From Manduca sexta (lineage: Eukaryota; Arthropoda; Insecta; Lepidoptera; Sphingidae): a stretch of DNA of 64,000 nt. The stretch's first letter is position 1. Each line of letters opens with the position of its first letter. Positions 36,801 to 47,489 of the stretch are shown here, one piece after another. Where the stretch lies: contig NC_051129.1 of assembly GCF_014839805.1 (NCBI RefSeq), positions 12,032,920 to 12,096,919 on the forward strand. The letters are read 5' to 3'. The position numbers and the translations under genes are program-made. The notes under the pieces are model-generated. The model saw only the letters and a program-made list of their open reading frames with translations. It was not told the DNA's origin and did no database searches.

Positions 36801-37309
36801 TGATATTGCTTCACTTCCAACCTTATTGCTGTATTTCCTGATGATAAAACTGTTTTGACATTGCTGTATGTATTTGTTGCAAGGGAATATGCACCTTCGG
36901 ATAAAAGTCATAATTATAGTCCCCGAGAACAGACAAAAATGTATTTAATTCATTCAATGATAAATAAATCACAATGTGCGGATTGTAAGAAATACTATGT
37001 CACATTTGCTAAAACATTGATTTCAGAACAAAACAAATAGCAAGTTCAGTTCTAATATCTAAAATGTACTATATTTGTGCAAGAAATAAAAATGTAGGGC
37101 AAAGAGAATTATAATATATATGGAAATTCAATCCTATCAATATTGACATCTCAATAATTCTCACAATCCGTAATAAGAATGACAATTGACAGCTGTTGCT
37201 ATTTTTTTTCTTCGTCCCTAGAGGACAGGTCTTACGACCATACTGCCTAGTCTCAGCTGATACATAACATAACAGAACTTACAGACGTCAATTTTTTTAA
37301 TTTATTCAT
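33864..37309 (-). CDS. WARS2: Mitochondrial tryptophanyl-tRNA synthetase
   Basis: Six exons join in frame: 37309-37283, 36748-36554, 36442-36203, 34689-34545, 34473-34322 and 34208-33864, coding for 367 residues, near the usual length of WARS2. The class I signatures are present: QPTGTLHIGNYFGA (HIGN at about 39-42) and KMSKS (about 218-222). SIMFVQSSVARHAEL and VTFDPESRPGVSNLV are family blocks. The first exon codes only MNKLKKLTS, a basic start suited to a mitochondrial presequence; its GTAAGT donor and phase fit, but this exon is the least certain. The enzyme charges mitochondrial tRNA-Trp with tryptophan. The usual Glu in the VPVGEDQ block is replaced (HVPVGIDQ). Convergent with the Myb/SANT-like gene and divergent from the kinase. 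Confidence 0.9.
35616..35662. repeat. Perfect 23-bp inverted repeat with 1-nt centre
   Basis: Arms 35616-35638 and 35640-35662 are exact reverse complements around a single G. It lies in the 1.5-kb third intron of the WARS2 gene. It would form a cruciform in DNA or a tight hairpin in the pre-mRNA. Confidence 0.85.
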
Positions 37310-38271
37310 AGCCACGGATACACGGCCTTCAGTTAGAATCGTGAGAAAAATTATCGAGATAATTAGCAATGAATAACGAAAGCGTAAACAAAAATGATCT
37401 ACGAGGTTGACAAAGCTTTTGTTATGTATATAAGTAGATGCTAAATTAAATTGCATATACCTACTTATATAGGTCGAAAAATACTTATAACCGCCAACTT
37501 TCACTCATTTACTTACAGTTCTAAAATTTTTTCATCGAATTTAAAACTGGAGTCTATAATATATATATGTTATCTATCTATTGGTATATATCCATTATCC
37601 AGATATATTATAGTTACAGATTTTCCTATTCGGACGGGCCCTGTTTGAAATTTGCCGCGGGCCCTTTACTATGTAGTTACACCACTTCAAAGAAACCCAA
37701 CATAACCATTATTTTTATTAAAATAAAGCTCTTATTAAAGTTAAATTAAACATTTGCACACTGACATATAGTATTTTTTGTTGTGATATCTGGAAAATAT
37801 ATTGTATAAAATAAGTCTTCTGAGGTGGTGATCACGAGAATATCTTCTTTGGGACAAAAAAACGCGCGCGGTGACTGGGGCGGTTTCTATGGTGACGAAA
37901 AATATATAATAGAACACATTATTTTTCAAGAAAAATGTATTGTATAACGCAAATTCTATTTGTGTACACGAGTAACAACTTCATTTATTTACTAATAATA
38001 CCTACTTGTGAAATTATATTATGCACTATTGTAAAATCATATTATTAATATTATTATATGGATACAGCTTTACAGAACGGAGCTTTATGGACTTGACATC
38101 AGTAGAAATTTCGTTCGCTATTTAATTCTATACGAATAAGTAAATTGCAAGAGAATTTAGTTATGTGGTGACAATAATTGATTAAAATGACTTGGTAGCA
38201 GTTGTAAGTGCAGAATTTGTACGCTGTGTGGTCGAATAAGCGACGAGGCACCGTAGCGGCAGCTGGCCGCC
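37310..38271. promoter_or_regulatory. Shared divergent promoter region of WARS2 and MAK-like kinase
   Basis: The start codons of the minus-strand synthetase gene and the plus-strand kinase gene face away from each other about 960 bp apart, with no other gene between. A common or bidirectional promoter is the simplest arrangement. No TATA box or initiator stands out. Confidence 0.35.
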
Positions 38272-38950
38272 ATGAACCGGTATGTGGTGTTACAGCAACT
38301 CGGCGACGGCACGTACGGGTCAGTGGTGCTCGCACAGCGACGAGACACCGGCGAGAAGGTGGCCATCAAGCGCATGAAACGCAAATACTATTCTTGGGAC
38401 GAAGCGATGAATTTGCGTGAGGTTAAATCTTTAAAGAAGCTTAATCACGCTAACATTGTCAAACTACGAGAGGTCATACGCGAGAATGACACTTTATACT
38501 TTGTATTCGAGTACATGCGCGGCAATTTGTACCAGTTGATACGCGACGCGGAGCGACCATTTCCTGAGCCGGTGCTGCGCAATATCATATACCAAGTGTT
38601 ACAGGGCCTTGCGCACATGCATCGACATGGTTTCTTCCACCGAGATCTGAAGCCCGAGAATTTGTTGTGTTGTGGTCCCGAATTGGTGAAGATCGCTGAT
38701 CTGGGTTTGGCGCGCGAGGTACGCTCGCGGCCGCCCTACACAGACTATGTCTCGACGCGTTGGTACCGCGCTCCCGAGGTACTGCTACACGATACGCGCT
38801 ATGGCGCGCCCATTGACTTGTGGGCGCTCGGCTGTATCACTGCCGAACTCTACACGTGTCGTCCGCTGTTTCCCGGCAACTCTGAAATCGATCAGTTGCA
38901 CAAAATCTGCGCGATCCTGGGCACGCCCGACCGCGACGATTGGCCCGAAG
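38272..38950 (+). CDS. MAK/CILK1-type serine/threonine protein kinase (5' part, cut by gap)
   Basis: The ATG sits in a good context (GCCGCCATGA) and opens 226 uninterrupted codons up to the N gap. Kinase elements in order: glycine loop GDGTYGSV (11-18), AIK lysine 33, C-helix Glu 50 in [24 protein letters not shown] (123-130), DLG (143-145), TDY activation motif (157-159) and WYRAPE (164-169). [12 protein letters not shown] and [13 protein letters not shown] mark the MAK/CILK1 group of CMGC kinases, which act in cilia length control and intraflagellar transport. The usual DFG is DLG here. The rest of the kinase domain and the long tail fall in the gap or beyond. Just after the gap, CT followed by GTAAGA (39453 on) could be this exon's donor. 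Lack of any intron across nine subdomains is notable. Confidence 0.85.
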
Positions 38951-39450
38951 NNNNNNNNNNNNNNNNNNNNNNNNNNNNNNNNNNNNNNNNNNNNNNNNNN
39001 NNNNNNNNNNNNNNNNNNNNNNNNNNNNNNNNNNNNNNNNNNNNNNNNNNNNNNNNNNNNNNNNNNNNNNNNNNNNNNNNNNNNNNNNNNNNNNNNNNNN
39101 NNNNNNNNNNNNNNNNNNNNNNNNNNNNNNNNNNNNNNNNNNNNNNNNNNNNNNNNNNNNNNNNNNNNNNNNNNNNNNNNNNNNNNNNNNNNNNNNNNNN
39201 NNNNNNNNNNNNNNNNNNNNNNNNNNNNNNNNNNNNNNNNNNNNNNNNNNNNNNNNNNNNNNNNNNNNNNNNNNNNNNNNNNNNNNNNNNNNNNNNNNNN
39301 NNNNNNNNNNNNNNNNNNNNNNNNNNNNNNNNNNNNNNNNNNNNNNNNNNNNNNNNNNNNNNNNNNNNNNNNNNNNNNNNNNNNNNNNNNNNNNNNNNNN
39401 NNNNNNNNNNNNNNNNNNNNNNNNNNNNNNNNNNNNNNNNNNNNNNNNNN
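38951..39450. other. Assembly gap (500 N)
   Basis: Exactly 500 undetermined bases interrupt the kinase gene. The round length indicates a placeholder, so the true distance is unknown and frames cannot be carried across it. Confidence 0.98.
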
Positions 39451-41539
39451 CTGTAAGATAACTGAGCCACTTCGAACTTGAAATATGTCTGATGATGCCT
39501 TAAAAGCCATTGTTAACAATGGTCTTGGCACATTTTTATTTTATTTTAATATTATATTTACATGTTAGAATATTAGGGATTTTCTATACCAAAAGCTTCA
39601 AGTGCAGTTTGTGAAGAAAATAAACGAGATGGTTTCATTAGGGCAATACTACTATCGTGTCAACTAATGCCTAATTTTAAAACAAAAACAATTTGATATT
39701 TGGGTATTTATAATGAATTTCTGGACAATTCCTATCGTAAGTAATAACATGAAAAAATATTATTTTCTGATTTTCAACTGTGTTGGGGCACCTCGAAACG
39801 TCAAGACAAGTTGATAAAATTTTGTATGTTTAATTTATTTATTGTAACGCAACTTTTCATCGGTATGCCGTTCAAAAAAGAAGAGATAAAATTGTCCATT
39901 CATTATCGCTCCACCCTAATGTACATAATATGTTGCTATTGTTATTTTTTTTAATATGAGATTTTATGACTAGTTCAGTAGAGTGCACTCGCGGACATTA
40001 GAGAGGCACGCGACGGCACGAGTGCTGCAAAACTATTCTCTCTCCCGAAGGAATGTGGCACACCGCCGCGGACGCTCGTCGACACTCACACGCACATGCT
40101 GCGGGCCGGTAACCACTACCGACATAGTGATGAGTAGCCGCGAACAATACGCGATCAATAGTATTCCGTGCACTATATGAGACATCTTTAAACTAGCGGA
40201 AAATCGTAGCCCTGCTCCATGTCCTTAGCAACGGCGACGATGTTATTTAATGATGCGAGCACACCGGATGTACTTGACTGACAACTGAAGTCAGCTGGAG
40301 AGTGACACAGGCTTGTATCAATGTATAATTCGGTCAACAATCGAAACATGCAGCGTCTGTCGCTAAACGACGTAACAATGTATAATGTATATTATATTGG
40401 TTATACTGTACTTACTGTCAGGGCCAGTGTAGTCATTGGATACCTTATCATCACGGCAAATAAAAAAATGCTACATTTTATTGCGTTGCACAGAGTGGCA
40501 CCGATCTCTAGCGCGCCGTCAATTTGTAAATTATTTTTTTTAACAGGGTTTTTAATTCAGAATGGGATAGAGATTGAGAAAACGCGAAACTGACTAGATA
40601 AATTGATCTGATCAAACCTTAAGATCACCAAATTACGTAGTACCGGAAGGTTTATTAGAATTTACTAGAGCAACCCAATACGTGAAACGTGGTTGGAACA
40701 CGAGTCTACCTCGCCCTCTCGCCTTCTTGCCCGCTACAACTACAACTCCTGCACGCCAGGATCAGCAGTGACACGCACTGTGTCACCGAGCGGTCAAGCC
40801 CGGAGTCTCAGGAAATACTAATTAGACTTCAACTGTCACAAAATTAATCAAATATGATAAGGAGGGGTTGGAAATATAAATTTATTTAATTTCTGTTCTC
40901 TCCATAGCAAAACTCAGAGACAAAATTATAAACTAAAAAGGTATTTTTAACCTAAATCATGGAGACATTTAGAACTGGAAAAGTCAGATGAAGCCACCAC
41001 GGATAAAATTTAAAAGGGTCCTATCATTAGAACTGATATATATTTTGATTCAAATAGTTGGTGATTGGGTAAGCATATCCTTGTTGGATAAAACCCCGAA
41101 ATTAAAGAAAATAAAATAAAAATAGTTGGTAGCTACAGACTAATAATATAACCGCGGCACGCAGTGCTATAAAAAGAAAATTTGGAAAATAGAGAAAAAT
41201 TGCCATTATAAAGGACAGTATTAATACAAAAATTATGAACTTACAATTTTCGAGTATTTGCGTACCCCAAAAAGAAAGTGACAAAAAGGTCTGAATATAA
41301 CGAATACTAGATTTTTATTATAGTAAAAAAATTGTAATTCATAAATTCGAATCCAGAATAACAACATTTTCATTTTTATAAAAAACAAATTCTATGTATA
41401 AAAAGACTAGTTGATCTGATAGACGTTGTCCGTTATTCATAGTTACGTCCTAACTATGAATTTGCAGCGCGCATTCTGTCAATCGCTGACAGTTATTTCA
41501 AACAGTTGACTTGTATAAAATTAATATTTTCGTTCCGAG

Positions 41540-41858
41540 GAGAGTTTAATGAGGAGATCCGTAGGAGAACAAAGGTTACCGACATAGCCCATAGGATTAG
41601 CAAGTTGAAGTGGCAGTGGGCCGGGCATATAGCTTGAAGAACCGATGGCCGTTGGGGTCGAAAGGTTCTAGAGTGAAGGCCACGTACAGGCAAGCGAAAT
41701 GTTCGGACGCCCGCCTATAAGGTGGACGGACGATCTGGCTAGGTCGCAGGAAGTCGCTGGATGCAGGCCGCTTCCAACAGGTCGACGTGGAGATCCTTGG
41801 GGAGGCCTATGTTCAGCAGTGGACTTCCATTGGCTGAGATGATGATGATGATGATGAA
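41540..41858 (+). mobile_element. RTE-like LINE, 3' end fragment
   Basis: Translation in broken frames gives the common LINE C-terminal pattern: RISKLKWQWAGHIA, then TDGRWG, then WRSLGRPMFSSGLPLAE-like sequence. A (GAT)n microsatellite tail follows (41837-41858). In-frame stops show it is dead. The WxxAGHIAR region followed by a trinucleotide tail is typical of RTE-type elements in insects. Confidence 0.65.
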
Positions 41859-41954
41859 TAATTTCGTTAAGTGTTCTTAAATTTTCAAATTTTCCGCCCA
41901 ATTTTTGAATTTTTCTTTCATAAGAACCTTCACCTGACAATAAGAAACACAAAA

Positions 41955-42042
41955 AATATTGTGAAATCGGTCCAGCCGTTCACGCGTGATGGCGTGACCA
42001 AGAGACATAGGGATTCATTTTTATATATGTAGATAATACTAT
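41955..42042 (+). repeat. Lepidopteran-type dispersed repeat tail
   Basis: AAATCGGTCCAGCCGTTCAC, then GCGTGATGGCGTGACCAAGA, then CATAGGGATTCATTTTTATA. This string of blocks recurs at the ends of many insect dispersed elements. Only the tail is recognisable. Confidence 0.5.
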
Positions 42043-42234
42043 TGAAAATTTTATATTGTGCAAAAATGTGAACATGTTTCTCAACGGGTTTGATTTTCAT
42101 AAAAAAAAATCACAACCTTGTTGGTTCTTTGCCGTCTTTCTTTACATTTTTAAGACTTTTCTCAGTTTAATATTATTTTCCCATTGATGGAAAAATTTTG
42201 GCAAACACGAACATGAACAACTTTTATTTCGCAG

Positions 42235-42535
42235 GCAAAAACGCGTTAGCTCACTTGGAGAGTGAGTGGAACGGTTATGTTCGTTCCACGGTCTTATGGC
42301 CTAATGTCGACACTCGGGCGTATGGCATAATTCGAGCGATCATTGGAACGACTTTCTAACCCCGATCCCTGAAACCCACTCTGGTCTTCTTCGGCGCATA
42401 CGTGATGGTTCCGGGGTTAGGTCGTTTCACTAAGATAGCTGCTCGAAACCGTCGCTGCACGATACCGCAGAGATACTGCAGAACCTTTCTAATACACACA
42501 CGCTAAAAGACGCCTTTGGCGTTACGACATCGGGA
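42235..42535 (+). repeat. LINE-like repeat fragment
   Basis: The GTCTTCTTCGGCGCATACG motif near 42384 is shared with 30905-30930 and, reverse-complemented, with about 49030-49060. It has no intact reading frame. Confidence 0.4.
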
Positions 42536-45004
42536 GACTAATTACATGTATTTTCGTGCACTTGCCACGATTATAACATGAATACAGCGACGGTCACTGC
42601 CAACTTTTTCTATTGACTCCTGTCTGTTTTTTTTATTATAATTTATACTGTCGCTGTCTTTTAAGTGTTTTAAGGATTGATAACGGGTAATAAATTGTTG
42701 GTCTTCCAGCAATGCCACTAATCCTGCGAAACGAAATAGAAAAGCTGTTATTTCGTTTCGCAGTTTACAGTAATTTGGTGGTACTATCTCGATTAACCTG
42801 GCACATTTATGTTGTATAATAAAGTAACAGTCTACCATTACTAATACAAAATATATAGTAGGAATTATATGTAGAGTGATAGATAATGCCTAAGGAATTA
42901 AATGTGAATCAGCGTAAGTGCGATGTGACCAATGCGTGCAGAGCATGCGTTGCAGCGCGAGTGTTCACCGGACGCAGGTGCGGCCGCTCGCCTACCAAAA
43001 GACTTCAACGCGCTGTATACACTACATACATACAAACCGACGGGAAATCATAAACCGCTAGCGGTGCATGTTTATCTCGCAAGATTTTTTACGAGAACCG
43101 TATTTTGGTCAACATTATGTTTTATAATACATTCTCTAGCTGCGTGTGAAAATTGTTTTGATTAGATAGAAGCATGCATTCATTTCAATTAGGCCCATAA
43201 ACTTCCAAATTATTTTCGATGGGAAATCAAGTTGTTGGACGCTAAATCTTTGTTCAAATTTGATCGTTTTAAACTTTAAAGTGATCCATCTGTCTGATGG
43301 TCTAGCGTCTGATTGGAACATAATATTATGTACTAACTAATCGTAGGCTTTAAATTTTATGCGATAGTCTCTCACATTGTATGCGTTAGAATAAATCCGT
43401 CGTTTTATTGGTCAGCTAATATGCAGGTATAACTAGATATTGCTCGCTGCTTATCACGCGTAGAATACCCATCGGAACAAAAGATCAACTCTGTATTGTT
43501 ACCGGGATAGAAACTCTATAGTTGAAATAGACTTGTCACCAAAGTTACATGGTAAAGTGCATGTTTGTTGGCGGCGTGTGCGTCGTGGCGCGGTGAGTCA
43601 GACGCGTGGTGCGCATGCGCTACTCGCATCACCGACATTCCGCACTTCTGCCGTCCAATACACCAAGACTAATTGTCGCGCGCCGCTAGCCACTGGCCAC
43701 TGCAGGGTTGGCACAAACTTCGCGCCATTTGGTACCGCGACATATATATAAAATTTTCGCGTCCGACACGCATTTCATATTCATTCATTGTTACGAGACA
43801 TCATCGATATCGAACTTTGGTGAATTCAATTGCGGAATGTGAGGACTTAACCCAGAATGCAGCAATACTAGGCACAGCCCTGCGATCGTCGCGTGCCATC
43901 AGGCGGTTGTTTTGCGCGAGTGACGCTCGTGTGTGGGAATGTCGTCGCAATAAGTGTCAGCGGCGAGAGCGGCCGCGCGCTTATCCCTTCCCTCCCACCC
44001 CGCCGCGCCGATAGAAACACGTCGGTGATGTGTTTTGCTCGTTTCCCGCATATCGCGCCGTTCCTGGTGCCATAACTTGGGCATTGACGTCAGGATGAGG
44101 CGTGTTTAACGGCCAATTCGTTGAGCTCAGCGCGGGGCATGTGTCTTATGCTCCAGCGCAGAACGCGAAGTGACGCGATGGTTATATGACGGTAACGCGG
44201 CCGCCATCCAAATTCCAAACCCTATCCGCTCCAATATTCAACTGACGGAGATTTTGCATGGATGAATCACACATAACGAACATGAATTTAAACGAAGAGG
44301 TCGTCTTTTTTACATATAAAAAAAGAAATGATATTTCGAGACTAAGATTCATGATGATTAATCATGCAAGTCGTCAGGTAAGGTCAGTGAAATAAATAAG
44401 TGAAAAGGAAACAGAATGTGAAAATCATTACTCCATACCTGACCACTGTGCACGAGCGTGGATATGATGGAATGTGCCAAAGTAAAGTTTAGTGAAGACG
44501 GCGAGTATGTATGATGTATGAAGCATGTGTTTCCGAGGTATTGTCCGGTGGGTGAGCCGGCTAGAGTGGCGGCGCGCGGCGCATGCCCTGCCGAAAGTAA
44601 AAGCGGTGCTGAGCGGCGTGCACTTGTCGCGACGAGCGACGCGTGCGCATTTTTTGTCCGCTCTATCAGCGGCTCGGTTGATTTATGTGCGCGCGACGCC
44701 AACTCGCAACTAAATCGCACCATTTACATTAAAACGCTGTTCCTCTAGCATTTTACGGTTTTTCCTACGTTTGTTTTAATTATAGGATCATTAGCATTAC
44801 TCCGGGTACAGTTAATAATACGAGCTCGCACGTGCCGCGTGCGCCGGTGCGGTGCTACGACGTTCGGTAGCGACTAGTTTTGCTCTGTTTTTTGCCATAG
44901 CTGTGAACTACTTACGTTCCACAGGAAAAGAGGACAGTTTTAATTATACGTATTTGTAAAATCTTACTCTTACTTTGCTTATTTCTTACTCTTAGTAATA
45001 TTAT

Positions 45005-45135
45005 ATATAAATGAATATTATAAATGTTTGAATATTTGTTAGAAGTAAACACCGAAACGGATTTGGATGAACTTTGCCATCCACATATACTATGTCCTGG
45101 ATTAACATATAGGCTACCTTTTATCTCTGTTATTT
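45005..45135 (-). repeat. Dispersed repeat, opposite-strand relative of 7690-7931
   Basis: TTAGAAGTAAACACCGAAAC and GGATTTGGATGAACTTTG are the reverse complement of the tail of the 7690-7931 copy. ACTATGTCCTGGATTAAC continues the match to its palindrome region. Confidence 0.55.
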
Positions 45136-45337
45136 GCTCAATTGATATATCATATATCTTGGATTTTTCAAATAGATGGCGTTGGCATCGTACCTGTGTA
45201 CTCCTGTGAGTAGGTATGCATTACTACAGTGATTTTGGAATTTTTACAGCATGAAAGGCTTTTCATGTGCTTGAAGCTGTGAGCATCAACTAGTTATATT
45301 ATAAATTGTTTTAATCAGTCTCGTTGTTGGGTCATAG

Positions 45338-45645
45338 CCGCTCATATGTGAGAGTCCGCTTGGGTAGGTACCACCGCAATGTCTATTTCTGCTACCAAGC
45401 AGCAGTGTGTAATCACGGTTGTGCTCCGGTTTGAAGGACATTGTAGCCAGTGTAACTACTGGACATAGTGAGACTTAACATCTCATGTCTCAGGATGGCG
45501 AGCGTAGTGGAATACCAAACAATACTTTGTAATTCAAGGTGTTGGATGATGTTTCTGTTGTTTTTGGGCCGTCGTATCGCACATCATGAGGCGAACGACG
45601 GATTCGTCTCGTCATTGAAAGCAAAAAGAAAAAAGAAAACAAGAA
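45338..45645 (+). repeat. Retroposon (SINE/LINE 3' end) with A-rich tail, plus orientation
   Basis: It matches the reverse complement of 63652-63962 along its length, including GGTTTGAAGGACATTGTAGC, CTCATGTCTCAGGATGGCGA and TTCAAGGTGTTGGATG. It ends in an A-rich tail (GCAAAAAGAAAAAAGAAAAC), as expected for a retroposed copy. Its family name is not certain from sequence alone. Confidence 0.65.
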
Positions 45646-45759
45646 TGTGATTGGCCCCTTCACATACATGTCTTCTTTACATCACCTCGTCACGAAGAGC
45701 TGCCCGCTCGATTTGTAACATACACCTGTTATTACGGATACAATCCATAATAGTTTATG

Positions 45760-46068
45760 TCATTCATGATGGATCCAGGCGGTGCCCATCGGCGCGTGTA
45801 CCAAGAGAGGCACTGTGATCCGGTGACAGAACCGTACCCCTTCTTCCTCCACCTCGCCCCGCTCACTCGCTACGCAGTAACCGGTTTGTTGTGTATTTTC
45901 GTCGTTGACGTGTAGCGACGTTATTCGACCTCGTTCTAGTTCCTTCCTAATATATACAAAATGTCTACCATTAATATTGTATGGTGGTAGATTTAGAGCG
46001 CAAGTAGTGACGGCTACCCTCATCCAAGGGACCTTCACACGACCATGGGGTCCGCTATCAGTTATCAC
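45760..46068 (-). CDS. Unrecognised 102-residue open frame
   Basis: An open frame from an ATG at 46068 to a stop at 45760. It has mixed, non-repetitive composition (for example YNINGRHFVYIRKELERG) and no obvious signal peptide, membrane span or known motif. It could be a retroposon-derived fragment, an exon of an unknown gene or a chance frame. Confidence 0.2.
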   Translation of the reverse strand: MITDSGPHGRVKVPWMRVAVTTCALNLPPYNINGRHFVYIRKELERGRITSLHVNDENTQQTGYCVASERGEVEEEGVRFCHRITVPLLVHAPMGTAWIHHE

Positions 46069-46107
46069 CTTAATCCTGGTGTGTTGGCAAATTAAAAGAT
46101 AGTCTAG

Positions 46108-46356
46108 TTTGGATATAATATTATATTTTTTTTAATCAAGTCCACGTATACGGTACTCATTGACAATGACTCGTGGACGGACGAGCTGCGCTCGCGTATG
46201 CCGCTCATCACAGCTCTTCGCAAGTATTATAACTTTCACGGAATCCGAGGGCGTTTCACTTACATTAACGAAAGCTCTTTCAAAATACACCCGGATGTGC
46301 GCGGCGCGGTTAGGTGCGGGGAAGTGCCCTTCGATCTCGTACTAATAAAAGGTTTT
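46108..46356 (+). CDS. Unrecognised open frame, possibly an exon
   Basis: Open from just after an in-frame TAG (46105) to a TGA near 46354. A pyrimidine-rich TATTTTTTTTAATCAAG at 46124-46140 could be a splice acceptor, leaving about 70 residues with balanced composition (LRKYYNFHGIRGRFTYINES). I do not recognise the sequence. Its end does not splice in phase to the myosin exon at 47490, so I do not join them. Confidence 0.25.
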
Positions 46357-47489
46357 TGACGCGGACCGCGCGGCGTGCGGCGCGGCCGCGGGCTCCGTGG
46401 CGCGCCGTGAAAGGGCGCCGGACGACCGGTTGCGTCTGAGCCCCCTCGCCTCCGCTCCCGCACCACCGCTGCACCGACCACTACTCACAACATCATAAAA
46501 TAATCAGGTGGACCGAACAGTTGGCCGTTTAGTGACGATAATATTTGGTTGTGACGCGTACTTAAAAGCTACACGGGCTTACTACTGCAATCAATCGGCG
46601 TCTCGTGATGAGGCAACATTAGTTTCAGGAGTGATATCGCTCGTATGATTAAATAACAATTCGACCAAACATCGAAATTGATATTTTACTACAGTGAAAA
46701 TCTAAAGTTGGTATATCACGCTCACCGTGCGCCGACTCTTGTGCCGGCGCAGCAGGCTGTCTTGAATCTGACATTTAATTAATATTTCTATAACACTAAT
46801 GCTACAGGCTGTATGATATTGCTTGTGAGTACCTCCGCCCTTGTCTGTAAGTGTTATTTATGCCACTTCATCAATTCTGGGATGTATCACACACATTAAT
46901 AACTAATTGCACCAATTTACTATCGACACAACCAATTACTTTTGTGAAGCTCATCTCATTGTATTTTTGCTTTATATTGTTTTTATCTAATTTAAATTAA
47001 AACAACTAATTTATAATTAAGTCCAAAAGTTGTAACCTGTTTTATGGTAGCCTAAGATACATGGTCTTTGGGGGTTACTGGCAATTCAAATTAATACAAC
47101 ACGTATACACAGTATGTATTGTATGATGTATTATATTTTATCATTTAACGAAGCCTTATTTTGTCATAACGTTACAACATGTGCACTGTGCCATAGAGTT
47201 AGCTAGTTAAAACAACAGTCTGTTTTGTATTTGAGTCATTTAAAATTGAACGATATGATGCAAGACCGCGCAGGCAATTAGACCATGTTTTATAGACTTC
47301 GGTTTCGAGTGGAATGGACAATAGCTTATAAACAGCGGGACTTAAATGGATGGACAATTACAATAAGACGCAATGAAAACAAGATTCAAGTAGACAGTGA
47401 TATTATTGAGAAGGAGCTCTGAATTGCACCTGAATGTATTTGTTGTCTAGAGGCGCATTTGTACATAACATGAAACGTAATATTTATAG

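Larger units (their letters stand above)
39451..47489. other. Gene-poor region between the kinase and the myosin exons
   Basis: AT-rich DNA with GC-rich, CpG-containing patches at about 43560-44180, 44560-44700 and 46340-46480. It may hold distal kinase exons or upstream myosin exons, but I could not identify any. Repeats at 41540, 41955, 42235, 45005 and 45338 and two unrecognised open frames near 45760-46356 are listed separately. Confidence 0.4.

Noticed and set aside
38785..39531. Open frames running through the first N gap
   Set aside because: Undetermined bases cannot produce stops, so the length is artificial. The same applies to frames across 58065-58564.
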